A stretch of 7,112 nt of DNA from Prevotellamassilia sp. (GCA_018383375.1 JAHAWW010000297.1:1-7112); one strand, 5' to 3'; shown: positions 1 to 5,823, counted from the first letter of the stretch. Notes: generated from the letters alone by a model not told the origin. Translations and numbers: made by a program.

Positions 1-441
1 GAAGCGGCCGAAGCCCACTTTGCCCGTCACGTCAAACCATCCGCGGTGTTTTGACCGCCAATAGCCGTGGTCCACGTTGTAGCCGTTGATGTTGCCGCGG
101 CTGTTGTAGCGTTCTTTCACTTCTTGGAGGGAGCGGTCGTACATATAGGTGTAGCCGGCAGAGAATTTCAGGGCTTTGATGGGTTTGTAGCCCAAGCCGA
201 GCGACACGTCCCAGCGGGTGAAACTGGCCAGGTCGTTTTCGGCACGGAAGCCTACGCCGCCTTCCACTGCGAACTGCTTGTTGATTTTCTTTTCGGCGCT
301 GATGTCGGTCCAGATGCCGAAGTCGTCGCCTGACTGGGCAGCGGCAGGGGCAAACATAGTGACGGCGGCCAGGGCGATGAGGCCGTGGCGCAGGCGTGTG
401 GTGAGGGCGTGGCCCTTTGGGGTGCTGTAGGGTCTGCTCAT
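1..441 (-). CDS. DUF2490-like outer-membrane beta-barrel protein, 3' end outside window
   Basis: This is a partial gene: 147 codons are visible with no stop before the left edge. The ATG at 439-441 was chosen because it gives a clear signal peptide. That peptide has a basic stretch (RLRHG, residues 16-20), a hydrophobic core (LIALAAVTMFAPAAA, residues 21-35) and a likely cut between AAA and QS. The mature part begins with a segment like GIWTDISAEKKI and continues with alternating polar and aromatic strands (FAVEGGVGFR, FTRWDVSLGLGYK, LKFSAGYTYMYD), as expected for an outer-membrane barrel. The resemblance to the DUF2490 family is recalled, not searched. It lies 57 bases downstream of the DUF4956 gene and is probably its operon partner. 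Its function is unknown. An outer-membrane pore or sensor for whatever the two upstream genes make is plausible but inferred. Confidence 0.8.
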   Translation of the reverse strand, partial: MSRPYSTPKGHALTTRLRHGLIALAAVTMFAPAAAQSGDDFGIWTDISAEKKINKQFAVEGGVGFRAENDLASFTRWDVSLGLGYKPIKALKFSAGYTYMYDRSLQEVKERYNSRGNINGYNVDHGYWRSKHRGWFDVTGKVGFGRF

Positions 442-498
442 AGGTACGGGATGGATTGGGGTGAAAGAGGGGGAAAGGTTGTTGGGTCTTTGGTGGAG

Positions 499-1164
499 TT
501 ACACCTCTTCTTTGGGCAGTTTGATCATGCGGTCTACGGGTTTGATGGCCCCGACGGGGTCTTTATAGTAGACGCGGAGCATCGTCATGTCGGTGAGGAA
601 GTCGACGGCGCCCACTTCCACGCGCACGATTTCTAAGCCGAGGCGTTTTTCGAGGTCGGCTTTGAGTTCGCTGTATCGTTCGGGCACGATGAGGTCAATA
701 TTGTCGTAGCGCACAAATTTGCAGCCCACCTTGCTCACGAGCAGGTAGTTTTCCGACACCCATACCGTGGCCACGAGCAGGGCGTTGGCAATGAGTCGCT
801 CCACGAGGCTGAGGTCGGCTTTGGTGCCGTTGAGCACCGACAGGGCCACGAGGAAAAACAGATAGGTCATTTCGCGGATGGGCACGCTCTCGGTGCGGTA
901 GCGGATGATGCCGAACACGGCAAACAGACCCAAGGCTGCGCCAATCTGCAGGTTGGAGCCGTCCATTAGGTAAATGAGCATGAAGATGCTCACCGAGAGC
1001 AGCAAGAATGTGAAATAATAGTCGCGTCGACGGCCTTTGGGGTAGTAAAAGAAGTGTACGATGCCCCAAACGATGAGCAGGTTGAAGATAAAACGTGTGG
1101 ACATTTCCACAAGACCTTCAAGGTCGCAAAAGTTGTGCTGAAAGAGGTCAGAAAAGAAAGTCAT
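499..1164 (-). CDS. DUF4956 family multi-pass inner-membrane protein
   Basis: A protein of 221 residues. The N-terminal two thirds are hydrophobic, with segments at roughly residues 24-41, 51-67, 72-87, 99-112 and 120-136, so four or five membrane passes. Between them is the motif GIIRYRTESVPIREMTYLF (residues 85-103), which I recall as the hallmark of DUF4956. Residues 145-221 are a soluble, probably cytoplasmic alpha/beta domain ending in KLPKEEV. The ATG at 1162-1164 was chosen because it gives the usual N-terminus (MTFFSDLFQ). The frame stays open up to a TTG at 1243-1245 that overlaps the preceding stop, but this would add 27 residues of uncharacteristic sequence. The gene sits 77 bases after the VTC-domain gene and 57 bases before the DUF2490-like gene, so co-transcription is likely. 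Family function is unestablished. Pairing with a VTC enzyme suggests a membrane anchor or conduit for its product. Confidence 0.85.
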   Translation of the reverse strand: MTFFSDLFQHNFCDLEGLVEMSTRFIFNLLIVWGIVHFFYYPKGRRRDYYFTFLLLSVSIFMLIYLMDGSNLQIGAALGLFAVFGIIRYRTESVPIREMTYLFFLVALSVLNGTKADLSLVERLIANALLVATVWVSENYLLVSKVGCKFVRYDNIDLIVPERYSELKADLEKRLGLEIVRVEVGAVDFLTDMTMLRVYYKDPVGAIKPVDRMIKLPKEEV

Positions 1165-1241
1165 AATGTGTGACAGTATCGTTGTTGTAAGTGTTTTTCT
1201 GAGGTAAGGTAGAAATGTAAAGGCCTGCTGCCCTTTTGGTG

Positions 1242-2027
1242 TCAAGCCCCTTCTGGCAAGGCGCAGCGTTTGGAGATTTTGCGCAGACGCAGTTTGAAGC
1301 GGTTGACGCGTATCTCATTGTTGGTCACGACTGTGCCGATGCAATATTTGCTGAAACCTGCCGGTTTGATGCGCAGTTGGCGCAGCATAGGCAATATGGG
1401 CGAGGTGACCCGTCCGTCGCGTTTGAGCTCGATGATGACGGCGTCGGGCATTTGGGCGTCTTTGCTGGTTTCGAAGTTGTGGAATTGCAGGTCGAAGTCT
1501 ATGGTGAGGCGCTCGGTGTGTGCGTTGTTGACGAGCGTGATGCGGTTGAAGCGGTTGCCCACCGTGGGGATGAGGTCGCTCCAAGTGTATCCGGTGCGCT
1601 CTTTGAGGAAATCTTCGCCGGCGCCCTCTTTCATCACGGCCTCTATCGACGGCACGGCCACGCGTTTCTTGTGTGTGCGGCCGTGGTTGTTTTTTTTCTT
1701 CACTTCGAGAAACGAGTGGCCGGAGTCAATATAGGTGCGTGCGCGCACCTTCATGCGTGGCGAATGTCCGCATTGGTGGGTGCGAAACATCTCGTGCTCT
1801 TTCACACCGTCCCAATACACTGTGCGGTAGGGGCTGATGCGGTGTCCGGCGGTCTCTTGAGCGAAATAGCTACCACGAACCAGCACCAGCAACTTCTTGA
1901 GTGTCTCAACGTTAGTGACAAACTTCGTGTCGGTGCGGTTCATCAGCTTGATACTCGACATCTCTTCAAGGGTGATGGGAGGCAAAACGCTGACCAGTTT
2001 TTCGAGATCTAAGGTTTGTGTGCTCAT
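1242..2027 (-). CDS. VTC-domain (polyphosphate polymerase-like) protein
   Basis: A 261-residue soluble protein of the VTC branch of the triphosphate-tunnel metalloenzymes, the fold of the yeast Vtc4 polyphosphate polymerase. The visible tunnel motifs, in order, are: RTDTK (31-35); KVRARTY (93-99); LEVKKK (107-112) followed by KKR (120-122); R159 and R162; LTIDFDL (174-180); IIELKRDG (198-205); and SKY (226-228). These supply the alternating basic and acidic side chains that bind phosphate chains and metal. E200 and S226/K227 look like the metal-binding Glu and the Ser-Lys pair of Vtc4, compared from memory. There is no SPX domain and no membrane segment, so it would act in the cytoplasm, probably docked to the DUF4956 protein. 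The ATG at 2025-2027 keeps the conserved ITLEEMSSIKLMNRTD lead-in and lies just after a good promoter. The substrate (ATP to polyphosphate) is inferred from the family; a related triphosphate activity is possible. Confidence 0.88.
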   Translation of the reverse strand: MSTQTLDLEKLVSVLPPITLEEMSSIKLMNRTDTKFVTNVETLKKLLVLVRGSYFAQETAGHRISPYRTVYWDGVKEHEMFRTHQCGHSPRMKVRARTYIDSGHSFLEVKKKNNHGRTHKKRVAVPSIEAVMKEGAGEDFLKERTGYTWSDLIPTVGNRFNRITLVNNAHTERLTIDFDLQFHNFETSKDAQMPDAVIIELKRDGRVTSPILPMLRQLRIKPAGFSKYCIGTVVTNNEIRVNRFKLRLRKISKRCALPEGA

Positions 2028-2034
2028 CGCAAGG

Positions 2035-2066
2035 CAAAAGTATGCAAAAAACCTTGTAGCGGCAAA
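2035..2066 (-). promoter_or_regulatory. Bacteroidota-type promoter for the VTC/DUF4956/DUF2490 cassette
   Basis: On the minus strand a perfect TAnnTTTG box (TACTTTTG, 2035-2042) lies 20 bases downstream of TTTG (2063-2066), matching the known -33/-7 pattern of Bacteroidota. Transcription would begin near 2029-2031, only a few bases before the ATG at 2027. The message would be leaderless or nearly so. No second -7 match on this strand was found in the gap, and no ribosome-binding site is visible. Confidence 0.65.
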
Positions 2067-2109
2067 GCAGTGGCCTTTTTTTGTTTCAAATCACGGTTAA
2101 AATCTGACG

Positions 2110-2144
2110 AACGCCCTGTCTTTGACGTCAAAAAGGCGTTTTTT
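2110..2144 (+). terminator. Terminator-like hairpin with internal palindrome
   Basis: AACGCC (2110-2115) pairs with GGCGTT (2135-2140), and a run of six T covers 2139-2144. Inside the loop is the 12-base perfect palindrome TTTGACGTCAAA (2121-2132), which extends the fold. No plus-strand gene precedes it, so it is either the end of an unrecognised transcript or an operator-like site upstream of the VTC promoter. Confidence 0.35.
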
Positions 2145-2186
2145 GTCGTGCAGATGCCGGTTGTCGCTGCCGGGCGGTTTTCTCTT

Positions 2187-2216
2187 TTTCCAGCCGCGGG
2201 TTTGGCGTTATCTTTG
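2187..2216 (+). promoter_or_regulatory. Candidate plus-strand promoter for a small RNA
   Basis: A perfect TAnnTTTG box (TATCTTTG, 2209-2216) follows TTTC (2187-2190) after 18 bases, close to the Bacteroidota consensus. Transcription would start near 2220-2222. No protein gene follows; two hairpins with T runs do. Confidence 0.45.
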
Positions 2217-2233
2217 AAGCAGGATAGAAGAGG

Positions 2234-2256
2234 GACCGCCGCAGGCGGCCTTTTTT
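2234..2256 (+). terminator. GC-rich intrinsic terminator hairpin
   Basis: CCGCC (2236-2240) pairs with GGCGG (2244-2248) around a GCA loop, with G2234-C2250 stacked beyond one mismatch, followed by six T (2251-2256). It reads as a terminator on the plus strand only. It falls about 15 bases after the predicted start of the candidate small RNA, a position that would also suit an attenuator. Confidence 0.5.
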
Positions 2257-2274
2257 GTTGGTTTGAAACGCATT

Positions 2275-2317
2275 ACGGGGTTACTGACAGGAATTTTTGT
2301 CAGTAACCCCGTTTTTT
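2275..2317 (+). terminator. Strong intrinsic terminator, 15-bp perfect stem
   Basis: ACGGGGTTACTGACA (2275-2289) is the exact reverse complement of 2298-2312, with an 8-base loop, followed by a run of six T (2312-2317). On the minus strand the hairpin would also form but has no T run after it, so its direction is plus. This is the strongest secondary structure in the window. Confidence 0.7.
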
Positions 2318-2429
2318 CTGTCCTTATTCCGGGACGTAATTTCCCTTTTTGCGCTTATCGCCAACCACTTTGAGGCGTTTTATCAAGCCTTTTTGTGGCG
2401 ACTTTGCGGCATGGGGATCTTTTTCAGAT

Positions 2430-2457
2430 AAAAAATGTCACGCTAAGCGGGCATTTT
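2430..2457 (-). terminator. Weak terminator after the ferritin gene
   Basis: Read on the minus strand, AAAATG (2457-2452) pairs with CATTTT (2437-2432). An inner CGC/GCG pair (2449-2447 with 2443-2441) closes a TTA loop, and further T follow to 2430. It begins 22 bases after the ferritin stop codon. The stem is AT-rich and bulged, so efficiency is doubtful. Confidence 0.4.
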
Positions 2458-2479
2458 GTCACAAACCTGAGCCGCGGTG

Positions 2480-3004
2480 TCAATCTTCAGAGCTGCTCAG
2501 CGGCGAGGCCTGGGTATAGGTGCGTGCGCCCAACTCTTTGTCGAGCATGAAGAGGCCGTAGCCGTTGTCGCCAATCATGCGGATGTTGTCGATGATGGTT
2601 TGTGCGTTGTCTTCTTCCTCCACCTGCTCGTCGATAAACCATTTGAGCATGCTCTGTGTGGCGAAGTCTTTTTCGTCCATGGCCAGGGCCATGAGGTCGT
2701 TAATGAGTGCGGTGACTTTTTGCTCGTGCTGGAGCGTGTTTTCAAACACGGCGAGTATGCTGTCCCAAGATGTCGGCACGGCGTCGATGGCTTTGAGCGT
2801 CACTTTGCCGCCACGCTGCACGATATAGTTATAGAAAATGCGGGCATGGTCTTGCTCTTCGTTGAATTGCACCTCAAACCAGTTGGCCATGCCGTTATAG
2901 CCGGCGGCGTGGCAATGGGCTGCCATTGACAGATAAAGATAGGCCGACCACATTTCGGCATTGATCTGGGCGTTGAGCGCCTCTTCGATTTTTTTGTTGA
3001 GCAT
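2480..3004 (-). CDS. ftnA: Bacterial non-haem ferritin
   Basis: A 174-residue four-helix ferritin, the normal length of the FtnA family. It assembles into a 24-subunit cytoplasmic cage, oxidises Fe(II) and stores it as a ferric mineral. All the iron-site residues are present at the numbering known for E. coli FtnA: E17 (in NAEMWSAYLYLSM), Y24, E50 and H53 (in NEEQDHA), E94 (HEQK), and E126, Q127, E129 and E130 (in DEQVEEED). It therefore looks catalytically complete, with A-, B- and C-site ligands intact, and lacks the haem-ligating Met expected of a bacterioferritin. The ATG at 3002-3004 gives the usual MLNKKIEEALNAQINAE start. It has its own likely promoter, though the upstream glycosyltransferase lacks an obvious terminator and read-through is possible. 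The C-terminal tail (ASPLSSSED) is variable in the family. Confidence 0.95.
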   Translation of the reverse strand: MLNKKIEEALNAQINAEMWSAYLYLSMAAHCHAAGYNGMANWFEVQFNEEQDHARIFYNYIVQRGGKVTLKAIDAVPTSWDSILAVFENTLQHEQKVTALINDLMALAMDEKDFATQSMLKWFIDEQVEEEDNAQTIIDNIRMIGDNGYGLFMLDKELGARTYTQASPLSSSED

Positions 3005-3046
3005 AATGTGTTGTTTTTATAGGGTTGTTGTTGTTTTGTCTGTCTG

Positions 3047-3054
3047 CGAAGTTA
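3047..3054 (-). promoter_or_regulatory. Likely -7 box of the ferritin promoter
   Basis: TAACTTCG on the minus strand differs by one base from TAnnTTTG. It would start transcription near 3042 and leave a leader of about 38 bases. The -33 element is poor: the nearest TTTG (3067-3070) is only 12 bases away. The leader is AT- and CA-rich, with no Shine-Dalgarno sequence, as is usual in this phylum. Confidence 0.45.
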
Positions 3055-3086
3055 GTGGTTTTTGGGCAAAACCTGTAGGCAGAAAG

Positions 3087-4844
3087 TTAATTTTTATCGT
3101 TCTTGAACCTTGATTTTGGCGTGGGCTTGGCCTCAAAACGATAGAGTTTCACCACTTTGCGGTCGTCACATGAGCGGTGGTGGCTGTCGTAGACCAGATG
3201 GGCCTCGTAGGCCGGATAGGCTTTCAAGAATGCGTCAATTTCGTCGTTGCCCGTCACGAGATAGCCCTCGGCAGGCGCAGACGGCGCCTTGTCAATGGGG
3301 ATGATGCGGTCGCCCAAATAGAAGTTGATGGTGAAGGGGTGCATGCGGTTGGCCTCAAGCACGTCGGTGCGGAACGAATAGATGGTGCCCGCCGTGGCCC
3401 GTTTGGCCACCTCGGCAGCCACGGCCTTGTCGGTCTGTACCGTCATCACGGCAGGCTTGTAAATGGCGTCGTAGTTGAGCCATACCACAAAAAGACTCAC
3501 CACGGCAAGCCGCACGTCTCCACCCATAGGCCTGAACAGTGTGCGCAGACCTACCAAAACGGCGCTCAGGGTCAGCACAACGCTCCAGAAACCCCACGAC
3601 ACGTCGGCCAGTGAGCGCACAAAGGCGATGTTCTGCGCGGCGTGTTTGCCGCTAAAGAGCATTTCGCCCCTCACCCATCCACACTTCACGGCAATGAAGC
3701 AGAGCGCGAGCAGCAGCGTCAGACCGCCCACAAAGCGACTCCACACACTCAGCGTGCGGTGGTGGTGGGCATCGAGCCATAGCATAAACCGCGCCGTGAA
3801 CCACGCCAAAAAAGGATAGAGCGGCAAGAGATAGACACCGCGCTTGCTCGCCGGAATGCAATAAAACACAAAAATCACTACTGCCGACGTGAGGGCAAAC
3901 AGCGTGAGGGGAGACAGACTGTGCAACCACCGCAGCGGATGAAGACCTTTCAGACTCAAGCCCTTGAAGGTCTTAGGTAAAAGCCAAACCGACACCGGTA
4001 GCAGGAGGGTGAAGGGCAACATGCCGGCCACAATCATCACCACGTTGTAGGGCCACGGGTTGATGTGGGAAGCATAGGTCATTTGGCCCGTGAAGCGCAA
4101 CACGTTTTCTTCATAAATGAGTTGCAAAAAGCGGTCGCCACCATGGGGTTGCAGATAGGCAGCCACATACCACGCCGTCAAGGGTAGCAATGCCAGCACG
4201 GCCACACCCGCCAGACGGAGCCATACCCGCCAGAGGCGACGAGCATCGTGGCATAACACAAATAGCGCATAAACGCCACAGGGCAACACAATGCCCACAG
4301 GCCCTTTGGTCAGCGCAGCCCCAGCCAGGCAGAGGGTGGCCGCCCAGGGAATGCCCCGATGGGCGCGCTCGCCCCAAGCATAAAGCGCATAGAGAGCCAT
4401 GACGGTGAGCGCCGCCAACAGCATGTCGACACGGCAGGTCATGGCGTCGCGATGCACTTCAAAGCAGGTGAGGCATATCATGGCAGCCAACAGGGCTGTG
4501 CGCCGCTCGCCGCGGCGAGCAAAAAACACAAACGTCGACACCACCATGGCCAAGCCGGCCAAAGCCGACGGCAAGCGAGACGTCAGTTCGCTCACACTGC
4601 CCGATATCCACGAAAACGCCGCCACGAGCCAGTGCAGCAAAGGTGGCTTGAAGGCAATCTCGTCGCCGTTGTTGACCGGCAAAATCCAGTTGCCATCGTG
4701 CAGCATAGACATGGCCACAACGGCTTCACGAGGTTCGCCGCGAGTGGCAAAGGGACTGTCGCCCAAGAAAAGCACCAGCGCAATGACGCCTATGACGATG
4801 AGGCGCAGTCGGTCGGTTTTGAAAGATTGGAGGTCGGTGGGCAT
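3087..4844 (-). CDS. ArnT/PMT-like (GT39/GT83-type) membrane glycosyltransferase
   Basis: A 585-residue integral membrane protein, the typical length for ArnT-like enzymes, which move a sugar from a polyprenyl-phosphate carrier to a lipid or protein on the periplasmic side. After a first membrane helix (about residues 13-29) comes the first periplasmic loop with GEPREA (36-41) and DGNWILPVNNG (50-60), then KPPLLHW (66-72). Other family marks are CRVDMLLA (137-144) and ALTKGPVG (177-184). About ten hydrophobic segments follow, to roughly residue 460, and then a C-terminal soluble domain that is probably periplasmic. The usual Asp-Glu of the first loop reads Gly-Glu here. The start ATG at 4842-4844 precedes a short cytoplasmic tail (MPTDLQSFKTDRLR). 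It is divergent from a family 2 glycosyltransferase, so glycan or lipid A-type modification is likely, but donor and acceptor cannot be read from the sequence. Confidence 0.85.
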   Translation of the reverse strand: MPTDLQSFKTDRLRLIVIGVIALVLFLGDSPFATRGEPREAVVAMSMLHDGNWILPVNNGDEIAFKPPLLHWLVAAFSWISGSVSELTSRLPSALAGLAMVVSTFVFFARRGERRTALLAAMICLTCFEVHRDAMTCRVDMLLAALTVMALYALYAWGERAHRGIPWAATLCLAGAALTKGPVGIVLPCGVYALFVLCHDARRLWRVWLRLAGVAVLALLPLTAWYVAAYLQPHGGDRFLQLIYEENVLRFTGQMTYASHINPWPYNVVMIVAGMLPFTLLLPVSVWLLPKTFKGLSLKGLHPLRWLHSLSPLTLFALTSAVVIFVFYCIPASKRGVYLLPLYPFLAWFTARFMLWLDAHHHRTLSVWSRFVGGLTLLLALCFIAVKCGWVRGEMLFSGKHAAQNIAFVRSLADVSWGFWSVVLTLSAVLVGLRTLFRPMGGDVRLAVVSLFVVWLNYDAIYKPAVMTVQTDKAVAAEVAKRATAGTIYSFRTDVLEANRMHPFTINFYLGDRIIPIDKAPSAPAEGYLVTGNDEIDAFLKAYPAYEAHLVYDSHHRSCDDRKVVKLYRFEAKPTPKSRFKNDKN

Positions 4845-4909
4845 AAAGTGGGAGATTTTGAAAAAAATGCTGGATGAAATCCGCCGTTTGCCCCGTCGTT
4901 TGGCGCAAA

Positions 4910-4917
4910 CAAAGGCA
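4910..4917 (-). promoter_or_regulatory. Possible weak -7 box for the ArnT-like gene
   Basis: TGCCTTTG on the minus strand matches TAnnTTTG at all but one defined base and would leave a leader of about 60 bases. No good -33 element is seen at the right distance. It lies beside an inverted repeat, GTTTGC (4886-4891) with GCAAAC (4905-4910), which could be a regulator site or chance. Confidence 0.25.
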
Positions 4918-4945
4918 AGATTGTGGGGATGTGCGTTAATTTGCT

Positions 4946-4953
4946 TATTTTTG
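4946..4953 (+). promoter_or_regulatory. -7 box of the family 2 glycosyltransferase promoter
   Basis: TATTTTTG is a perfect TAnnTTTG match. It predicts a start near 4958 and a 23-base leader before the ATG at 4981. The -33 region is weak (ATTG at 4920-4923, 22 bases away). This box also supports the chosen start of the gene over the much longer upstream open frame. Confidence 0.5.
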
Positions 4954-4980
4954 CAGACAATTCACCCAAAATGTCTGATT

Positions 4981-5823
4981 ATGAAGATTAGTGTCATTAC
5001 GATAAACTACAACGACCGCGATGGCTTGGCCAAGACGATGGAGTCGGTTTTGTCGCAAACAGCCCGCCTCGGCGTGGATTATGAGTATATCGTCGTCGAC
5101 GGCGGAAGCAGCGATGGCAGTGCTGAAGTGATGGCACAATATGCCGACAAACTGGCCTATGGCGTGAGCGAGCCCGACGGCGGCATTTTCAATGCCATGA
5201 ACAAGGGCATCAAAGCAGCCAGTGGCGACTATCTGAATTTTATGAACGCCGGCGACTATTTTGCGGCCCCGGATGTGCTGGAGCGAGTGGTCAAAAAGCT
5301 TGACGGCAAAGACTTTTATATTGGCCACCAGCAAAACCTTAAGCCTCATGCCCATCTCATCAAGGCGCCGCGGCGCATTTCGGCTTGCTCACTGGTGGTT
5401 CAGCCACTCCCTCATCAGGCTACCTTTATCCGTAGCGCCTTGCTTAAAGCCCGAGGCTATAATGAACAATTCAAGGTGATTGCCGACTGGGAGCAGATGG
5501 TCGTGGAGTTTCTTGTCAACAACCGCACCTATGAGCGACTCGACTTTGTCGTGGCATGCTTCGACACCACAGGCCTCTCCGCACGAGCAGGTCACGACGG
5601 ACGCTATGAAGAAGAGAGACAGCGCATGCTGCGTGAAACTTTCTCACCCCGCATCATTGAGGTGCTCGTCGGTCGCAGCCGTTTCGATGCCAAAGTGCGC
5701 TACGCCCTCGACAAATCCAACCTCTGGCAGCGCGATCTCAAAATCTTGCGCAACTTGCTCAAGGTGATGCCGCGCGACTTATGGCACCGGCTGTTCAAAA
5801 CATCCGGCGACAAAGCAATTTGA
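4981..5823 (+). CDS. Family 2 glycosyltransferase (WcaE-like, GT-A fold)
   Basis: A 280-residue soluble or membrane-associated enzyme that transfers a sugar from a nucleotide donor during surface-glycan assembly in the cytoplasm. Visible GT2 signatures are the N-terminal strand ISVITINYN (3-11), VVDGGSSDGS (38-47), SEPDGGIFNAMNKGI (63-77), the metal-site equivalent NAGD (89-92), PLPHQATFIR (142-151) in the acceptor half, and ADWEQM (168-173) at the likely catalytic-base position. This set, especially the GIFNAMNKGI and HQATF motifs, resembles WcaE-type transferases. The ATG at 4981 was chosen because the protein begins exactly at the fold and a promoter box lies 28 bases upstream. The frame is open for a further 582 bases upstream, but that is antisense to the ArnT-like gene. 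Its last 29 bases overlap the end of the opposing permease gene. No other glycan-cluster genes are adjacent, so its pathway is unknown. Confidence 0.9.
   Translation: MKISVITINYNDRDGLAKTMESVLSQTARLGVDYEYIVVDGGSSDGSAEVMAQYADKLAYGVSEPDGGIFNAMNKGIKAASGDYLNFMNAGDYFAAPDVLERVVKKLDGKDFYIGHQQNLKPHAHLIKAPRRISACSLVVQPLPHQATFIRSALLKARGYNEQFKVIADWEQMVVEFLVNNRTYERLDFVVACFDTTGLSARAGHDGRYEEERQRMLRETFSPRIIEVLVGRSRFDAKVRYALDKSNLWQRDLKILRNLLKVMPRDLWHRLFKTSGDKAI

Larger units (their letters stand above)
2221..2317 (+). ncRNA. Candidate small RNA of about 97 nt (short form about 35 nt)
   Basis: The region begins just after a TATCTTTG -7 box and ends in a strong intrinsic terminator. The predicted transcript opens with a purine-rich leader (AGGATAGAAGAGGG). 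It then forms a GC-rich hairpin with a T run (2234-2256), a short unpaired linker (about 2257-2274), and a perfect 15-base-pair hairpin with a second T run (2275-2317). The first hairpin could end part of the transcripts early and give a short RNA. I do not recognise a family. It could instead be an untranslated remnant or a chance combination, because no conservation data are available here. Confidence 0.4.
2028..2479. other. 452-base structured intergenic region
   Basis: No convincing protein gene lies here. An open frame on the plus strand (2016-2306) has no promoter or ribosome-binding site in front and an uneven composition, so I read it as chance. The stretch holds the cassette promoter at its left end, three plus-facing hairpins each followed by a T run, a candidate small RNA with its own promoter box, a nested inverted repeat (TCGCCA at 2358-2363 with TGGCGA at 2396-2401), and a weak minus-strand terminator after the ferritin gene. 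Confidence 0.6.

Noticed and set aside
218..636. Plus-strand open frames opposite the DUF2490-like and DUF4956 genes
   Set aside because: They are low-complexity, rich in Val, Ala and His, and mirror the minus-strand genes. The minus-strand readings have a signal peptide and family motifs.
1165..1245. TTG start at 1243-1245 for the DUF4956 gene, overlapping the VTC stop
   Set aside because: It would add 27 residues unlike the family. The ATG at 1162-1164 gives the expected N-terminus.
1236..2012. Long open frame (258 codons) on the plus strand, opposite the VTC gene
   Set aside because: It mirrors the VTC gene almost exactly and arises from codon bias on the coding strand. The minus-strand protein has clear family motifs and a promoter; this one has neither.
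2016..2306. Possible 96-residue plus-strand protein in the intergenic region
   Set aside because: It begins inside the VTC gene, crosses two terminator-like hairpins, has no start signals and shows no recognisable pattern.
2444..2466. GTGACA direct repeat downstream of the ferritin gene, considered as an attachment-site or CRISPR-like repeat
   Set aside because: There are only two six-base copies with no regular spacing and no integrase or cas gene nearby; this is expected by chance.
4399..4980. Upstream in-frame extension of the family 2 glycosyltransferase
   Set aside because: The frame is open by chance through the antisense of the ArnT-like gene. The GT-A fold begins exactly at the ATG at 4981, and a TATTTTTG box lies just before it.
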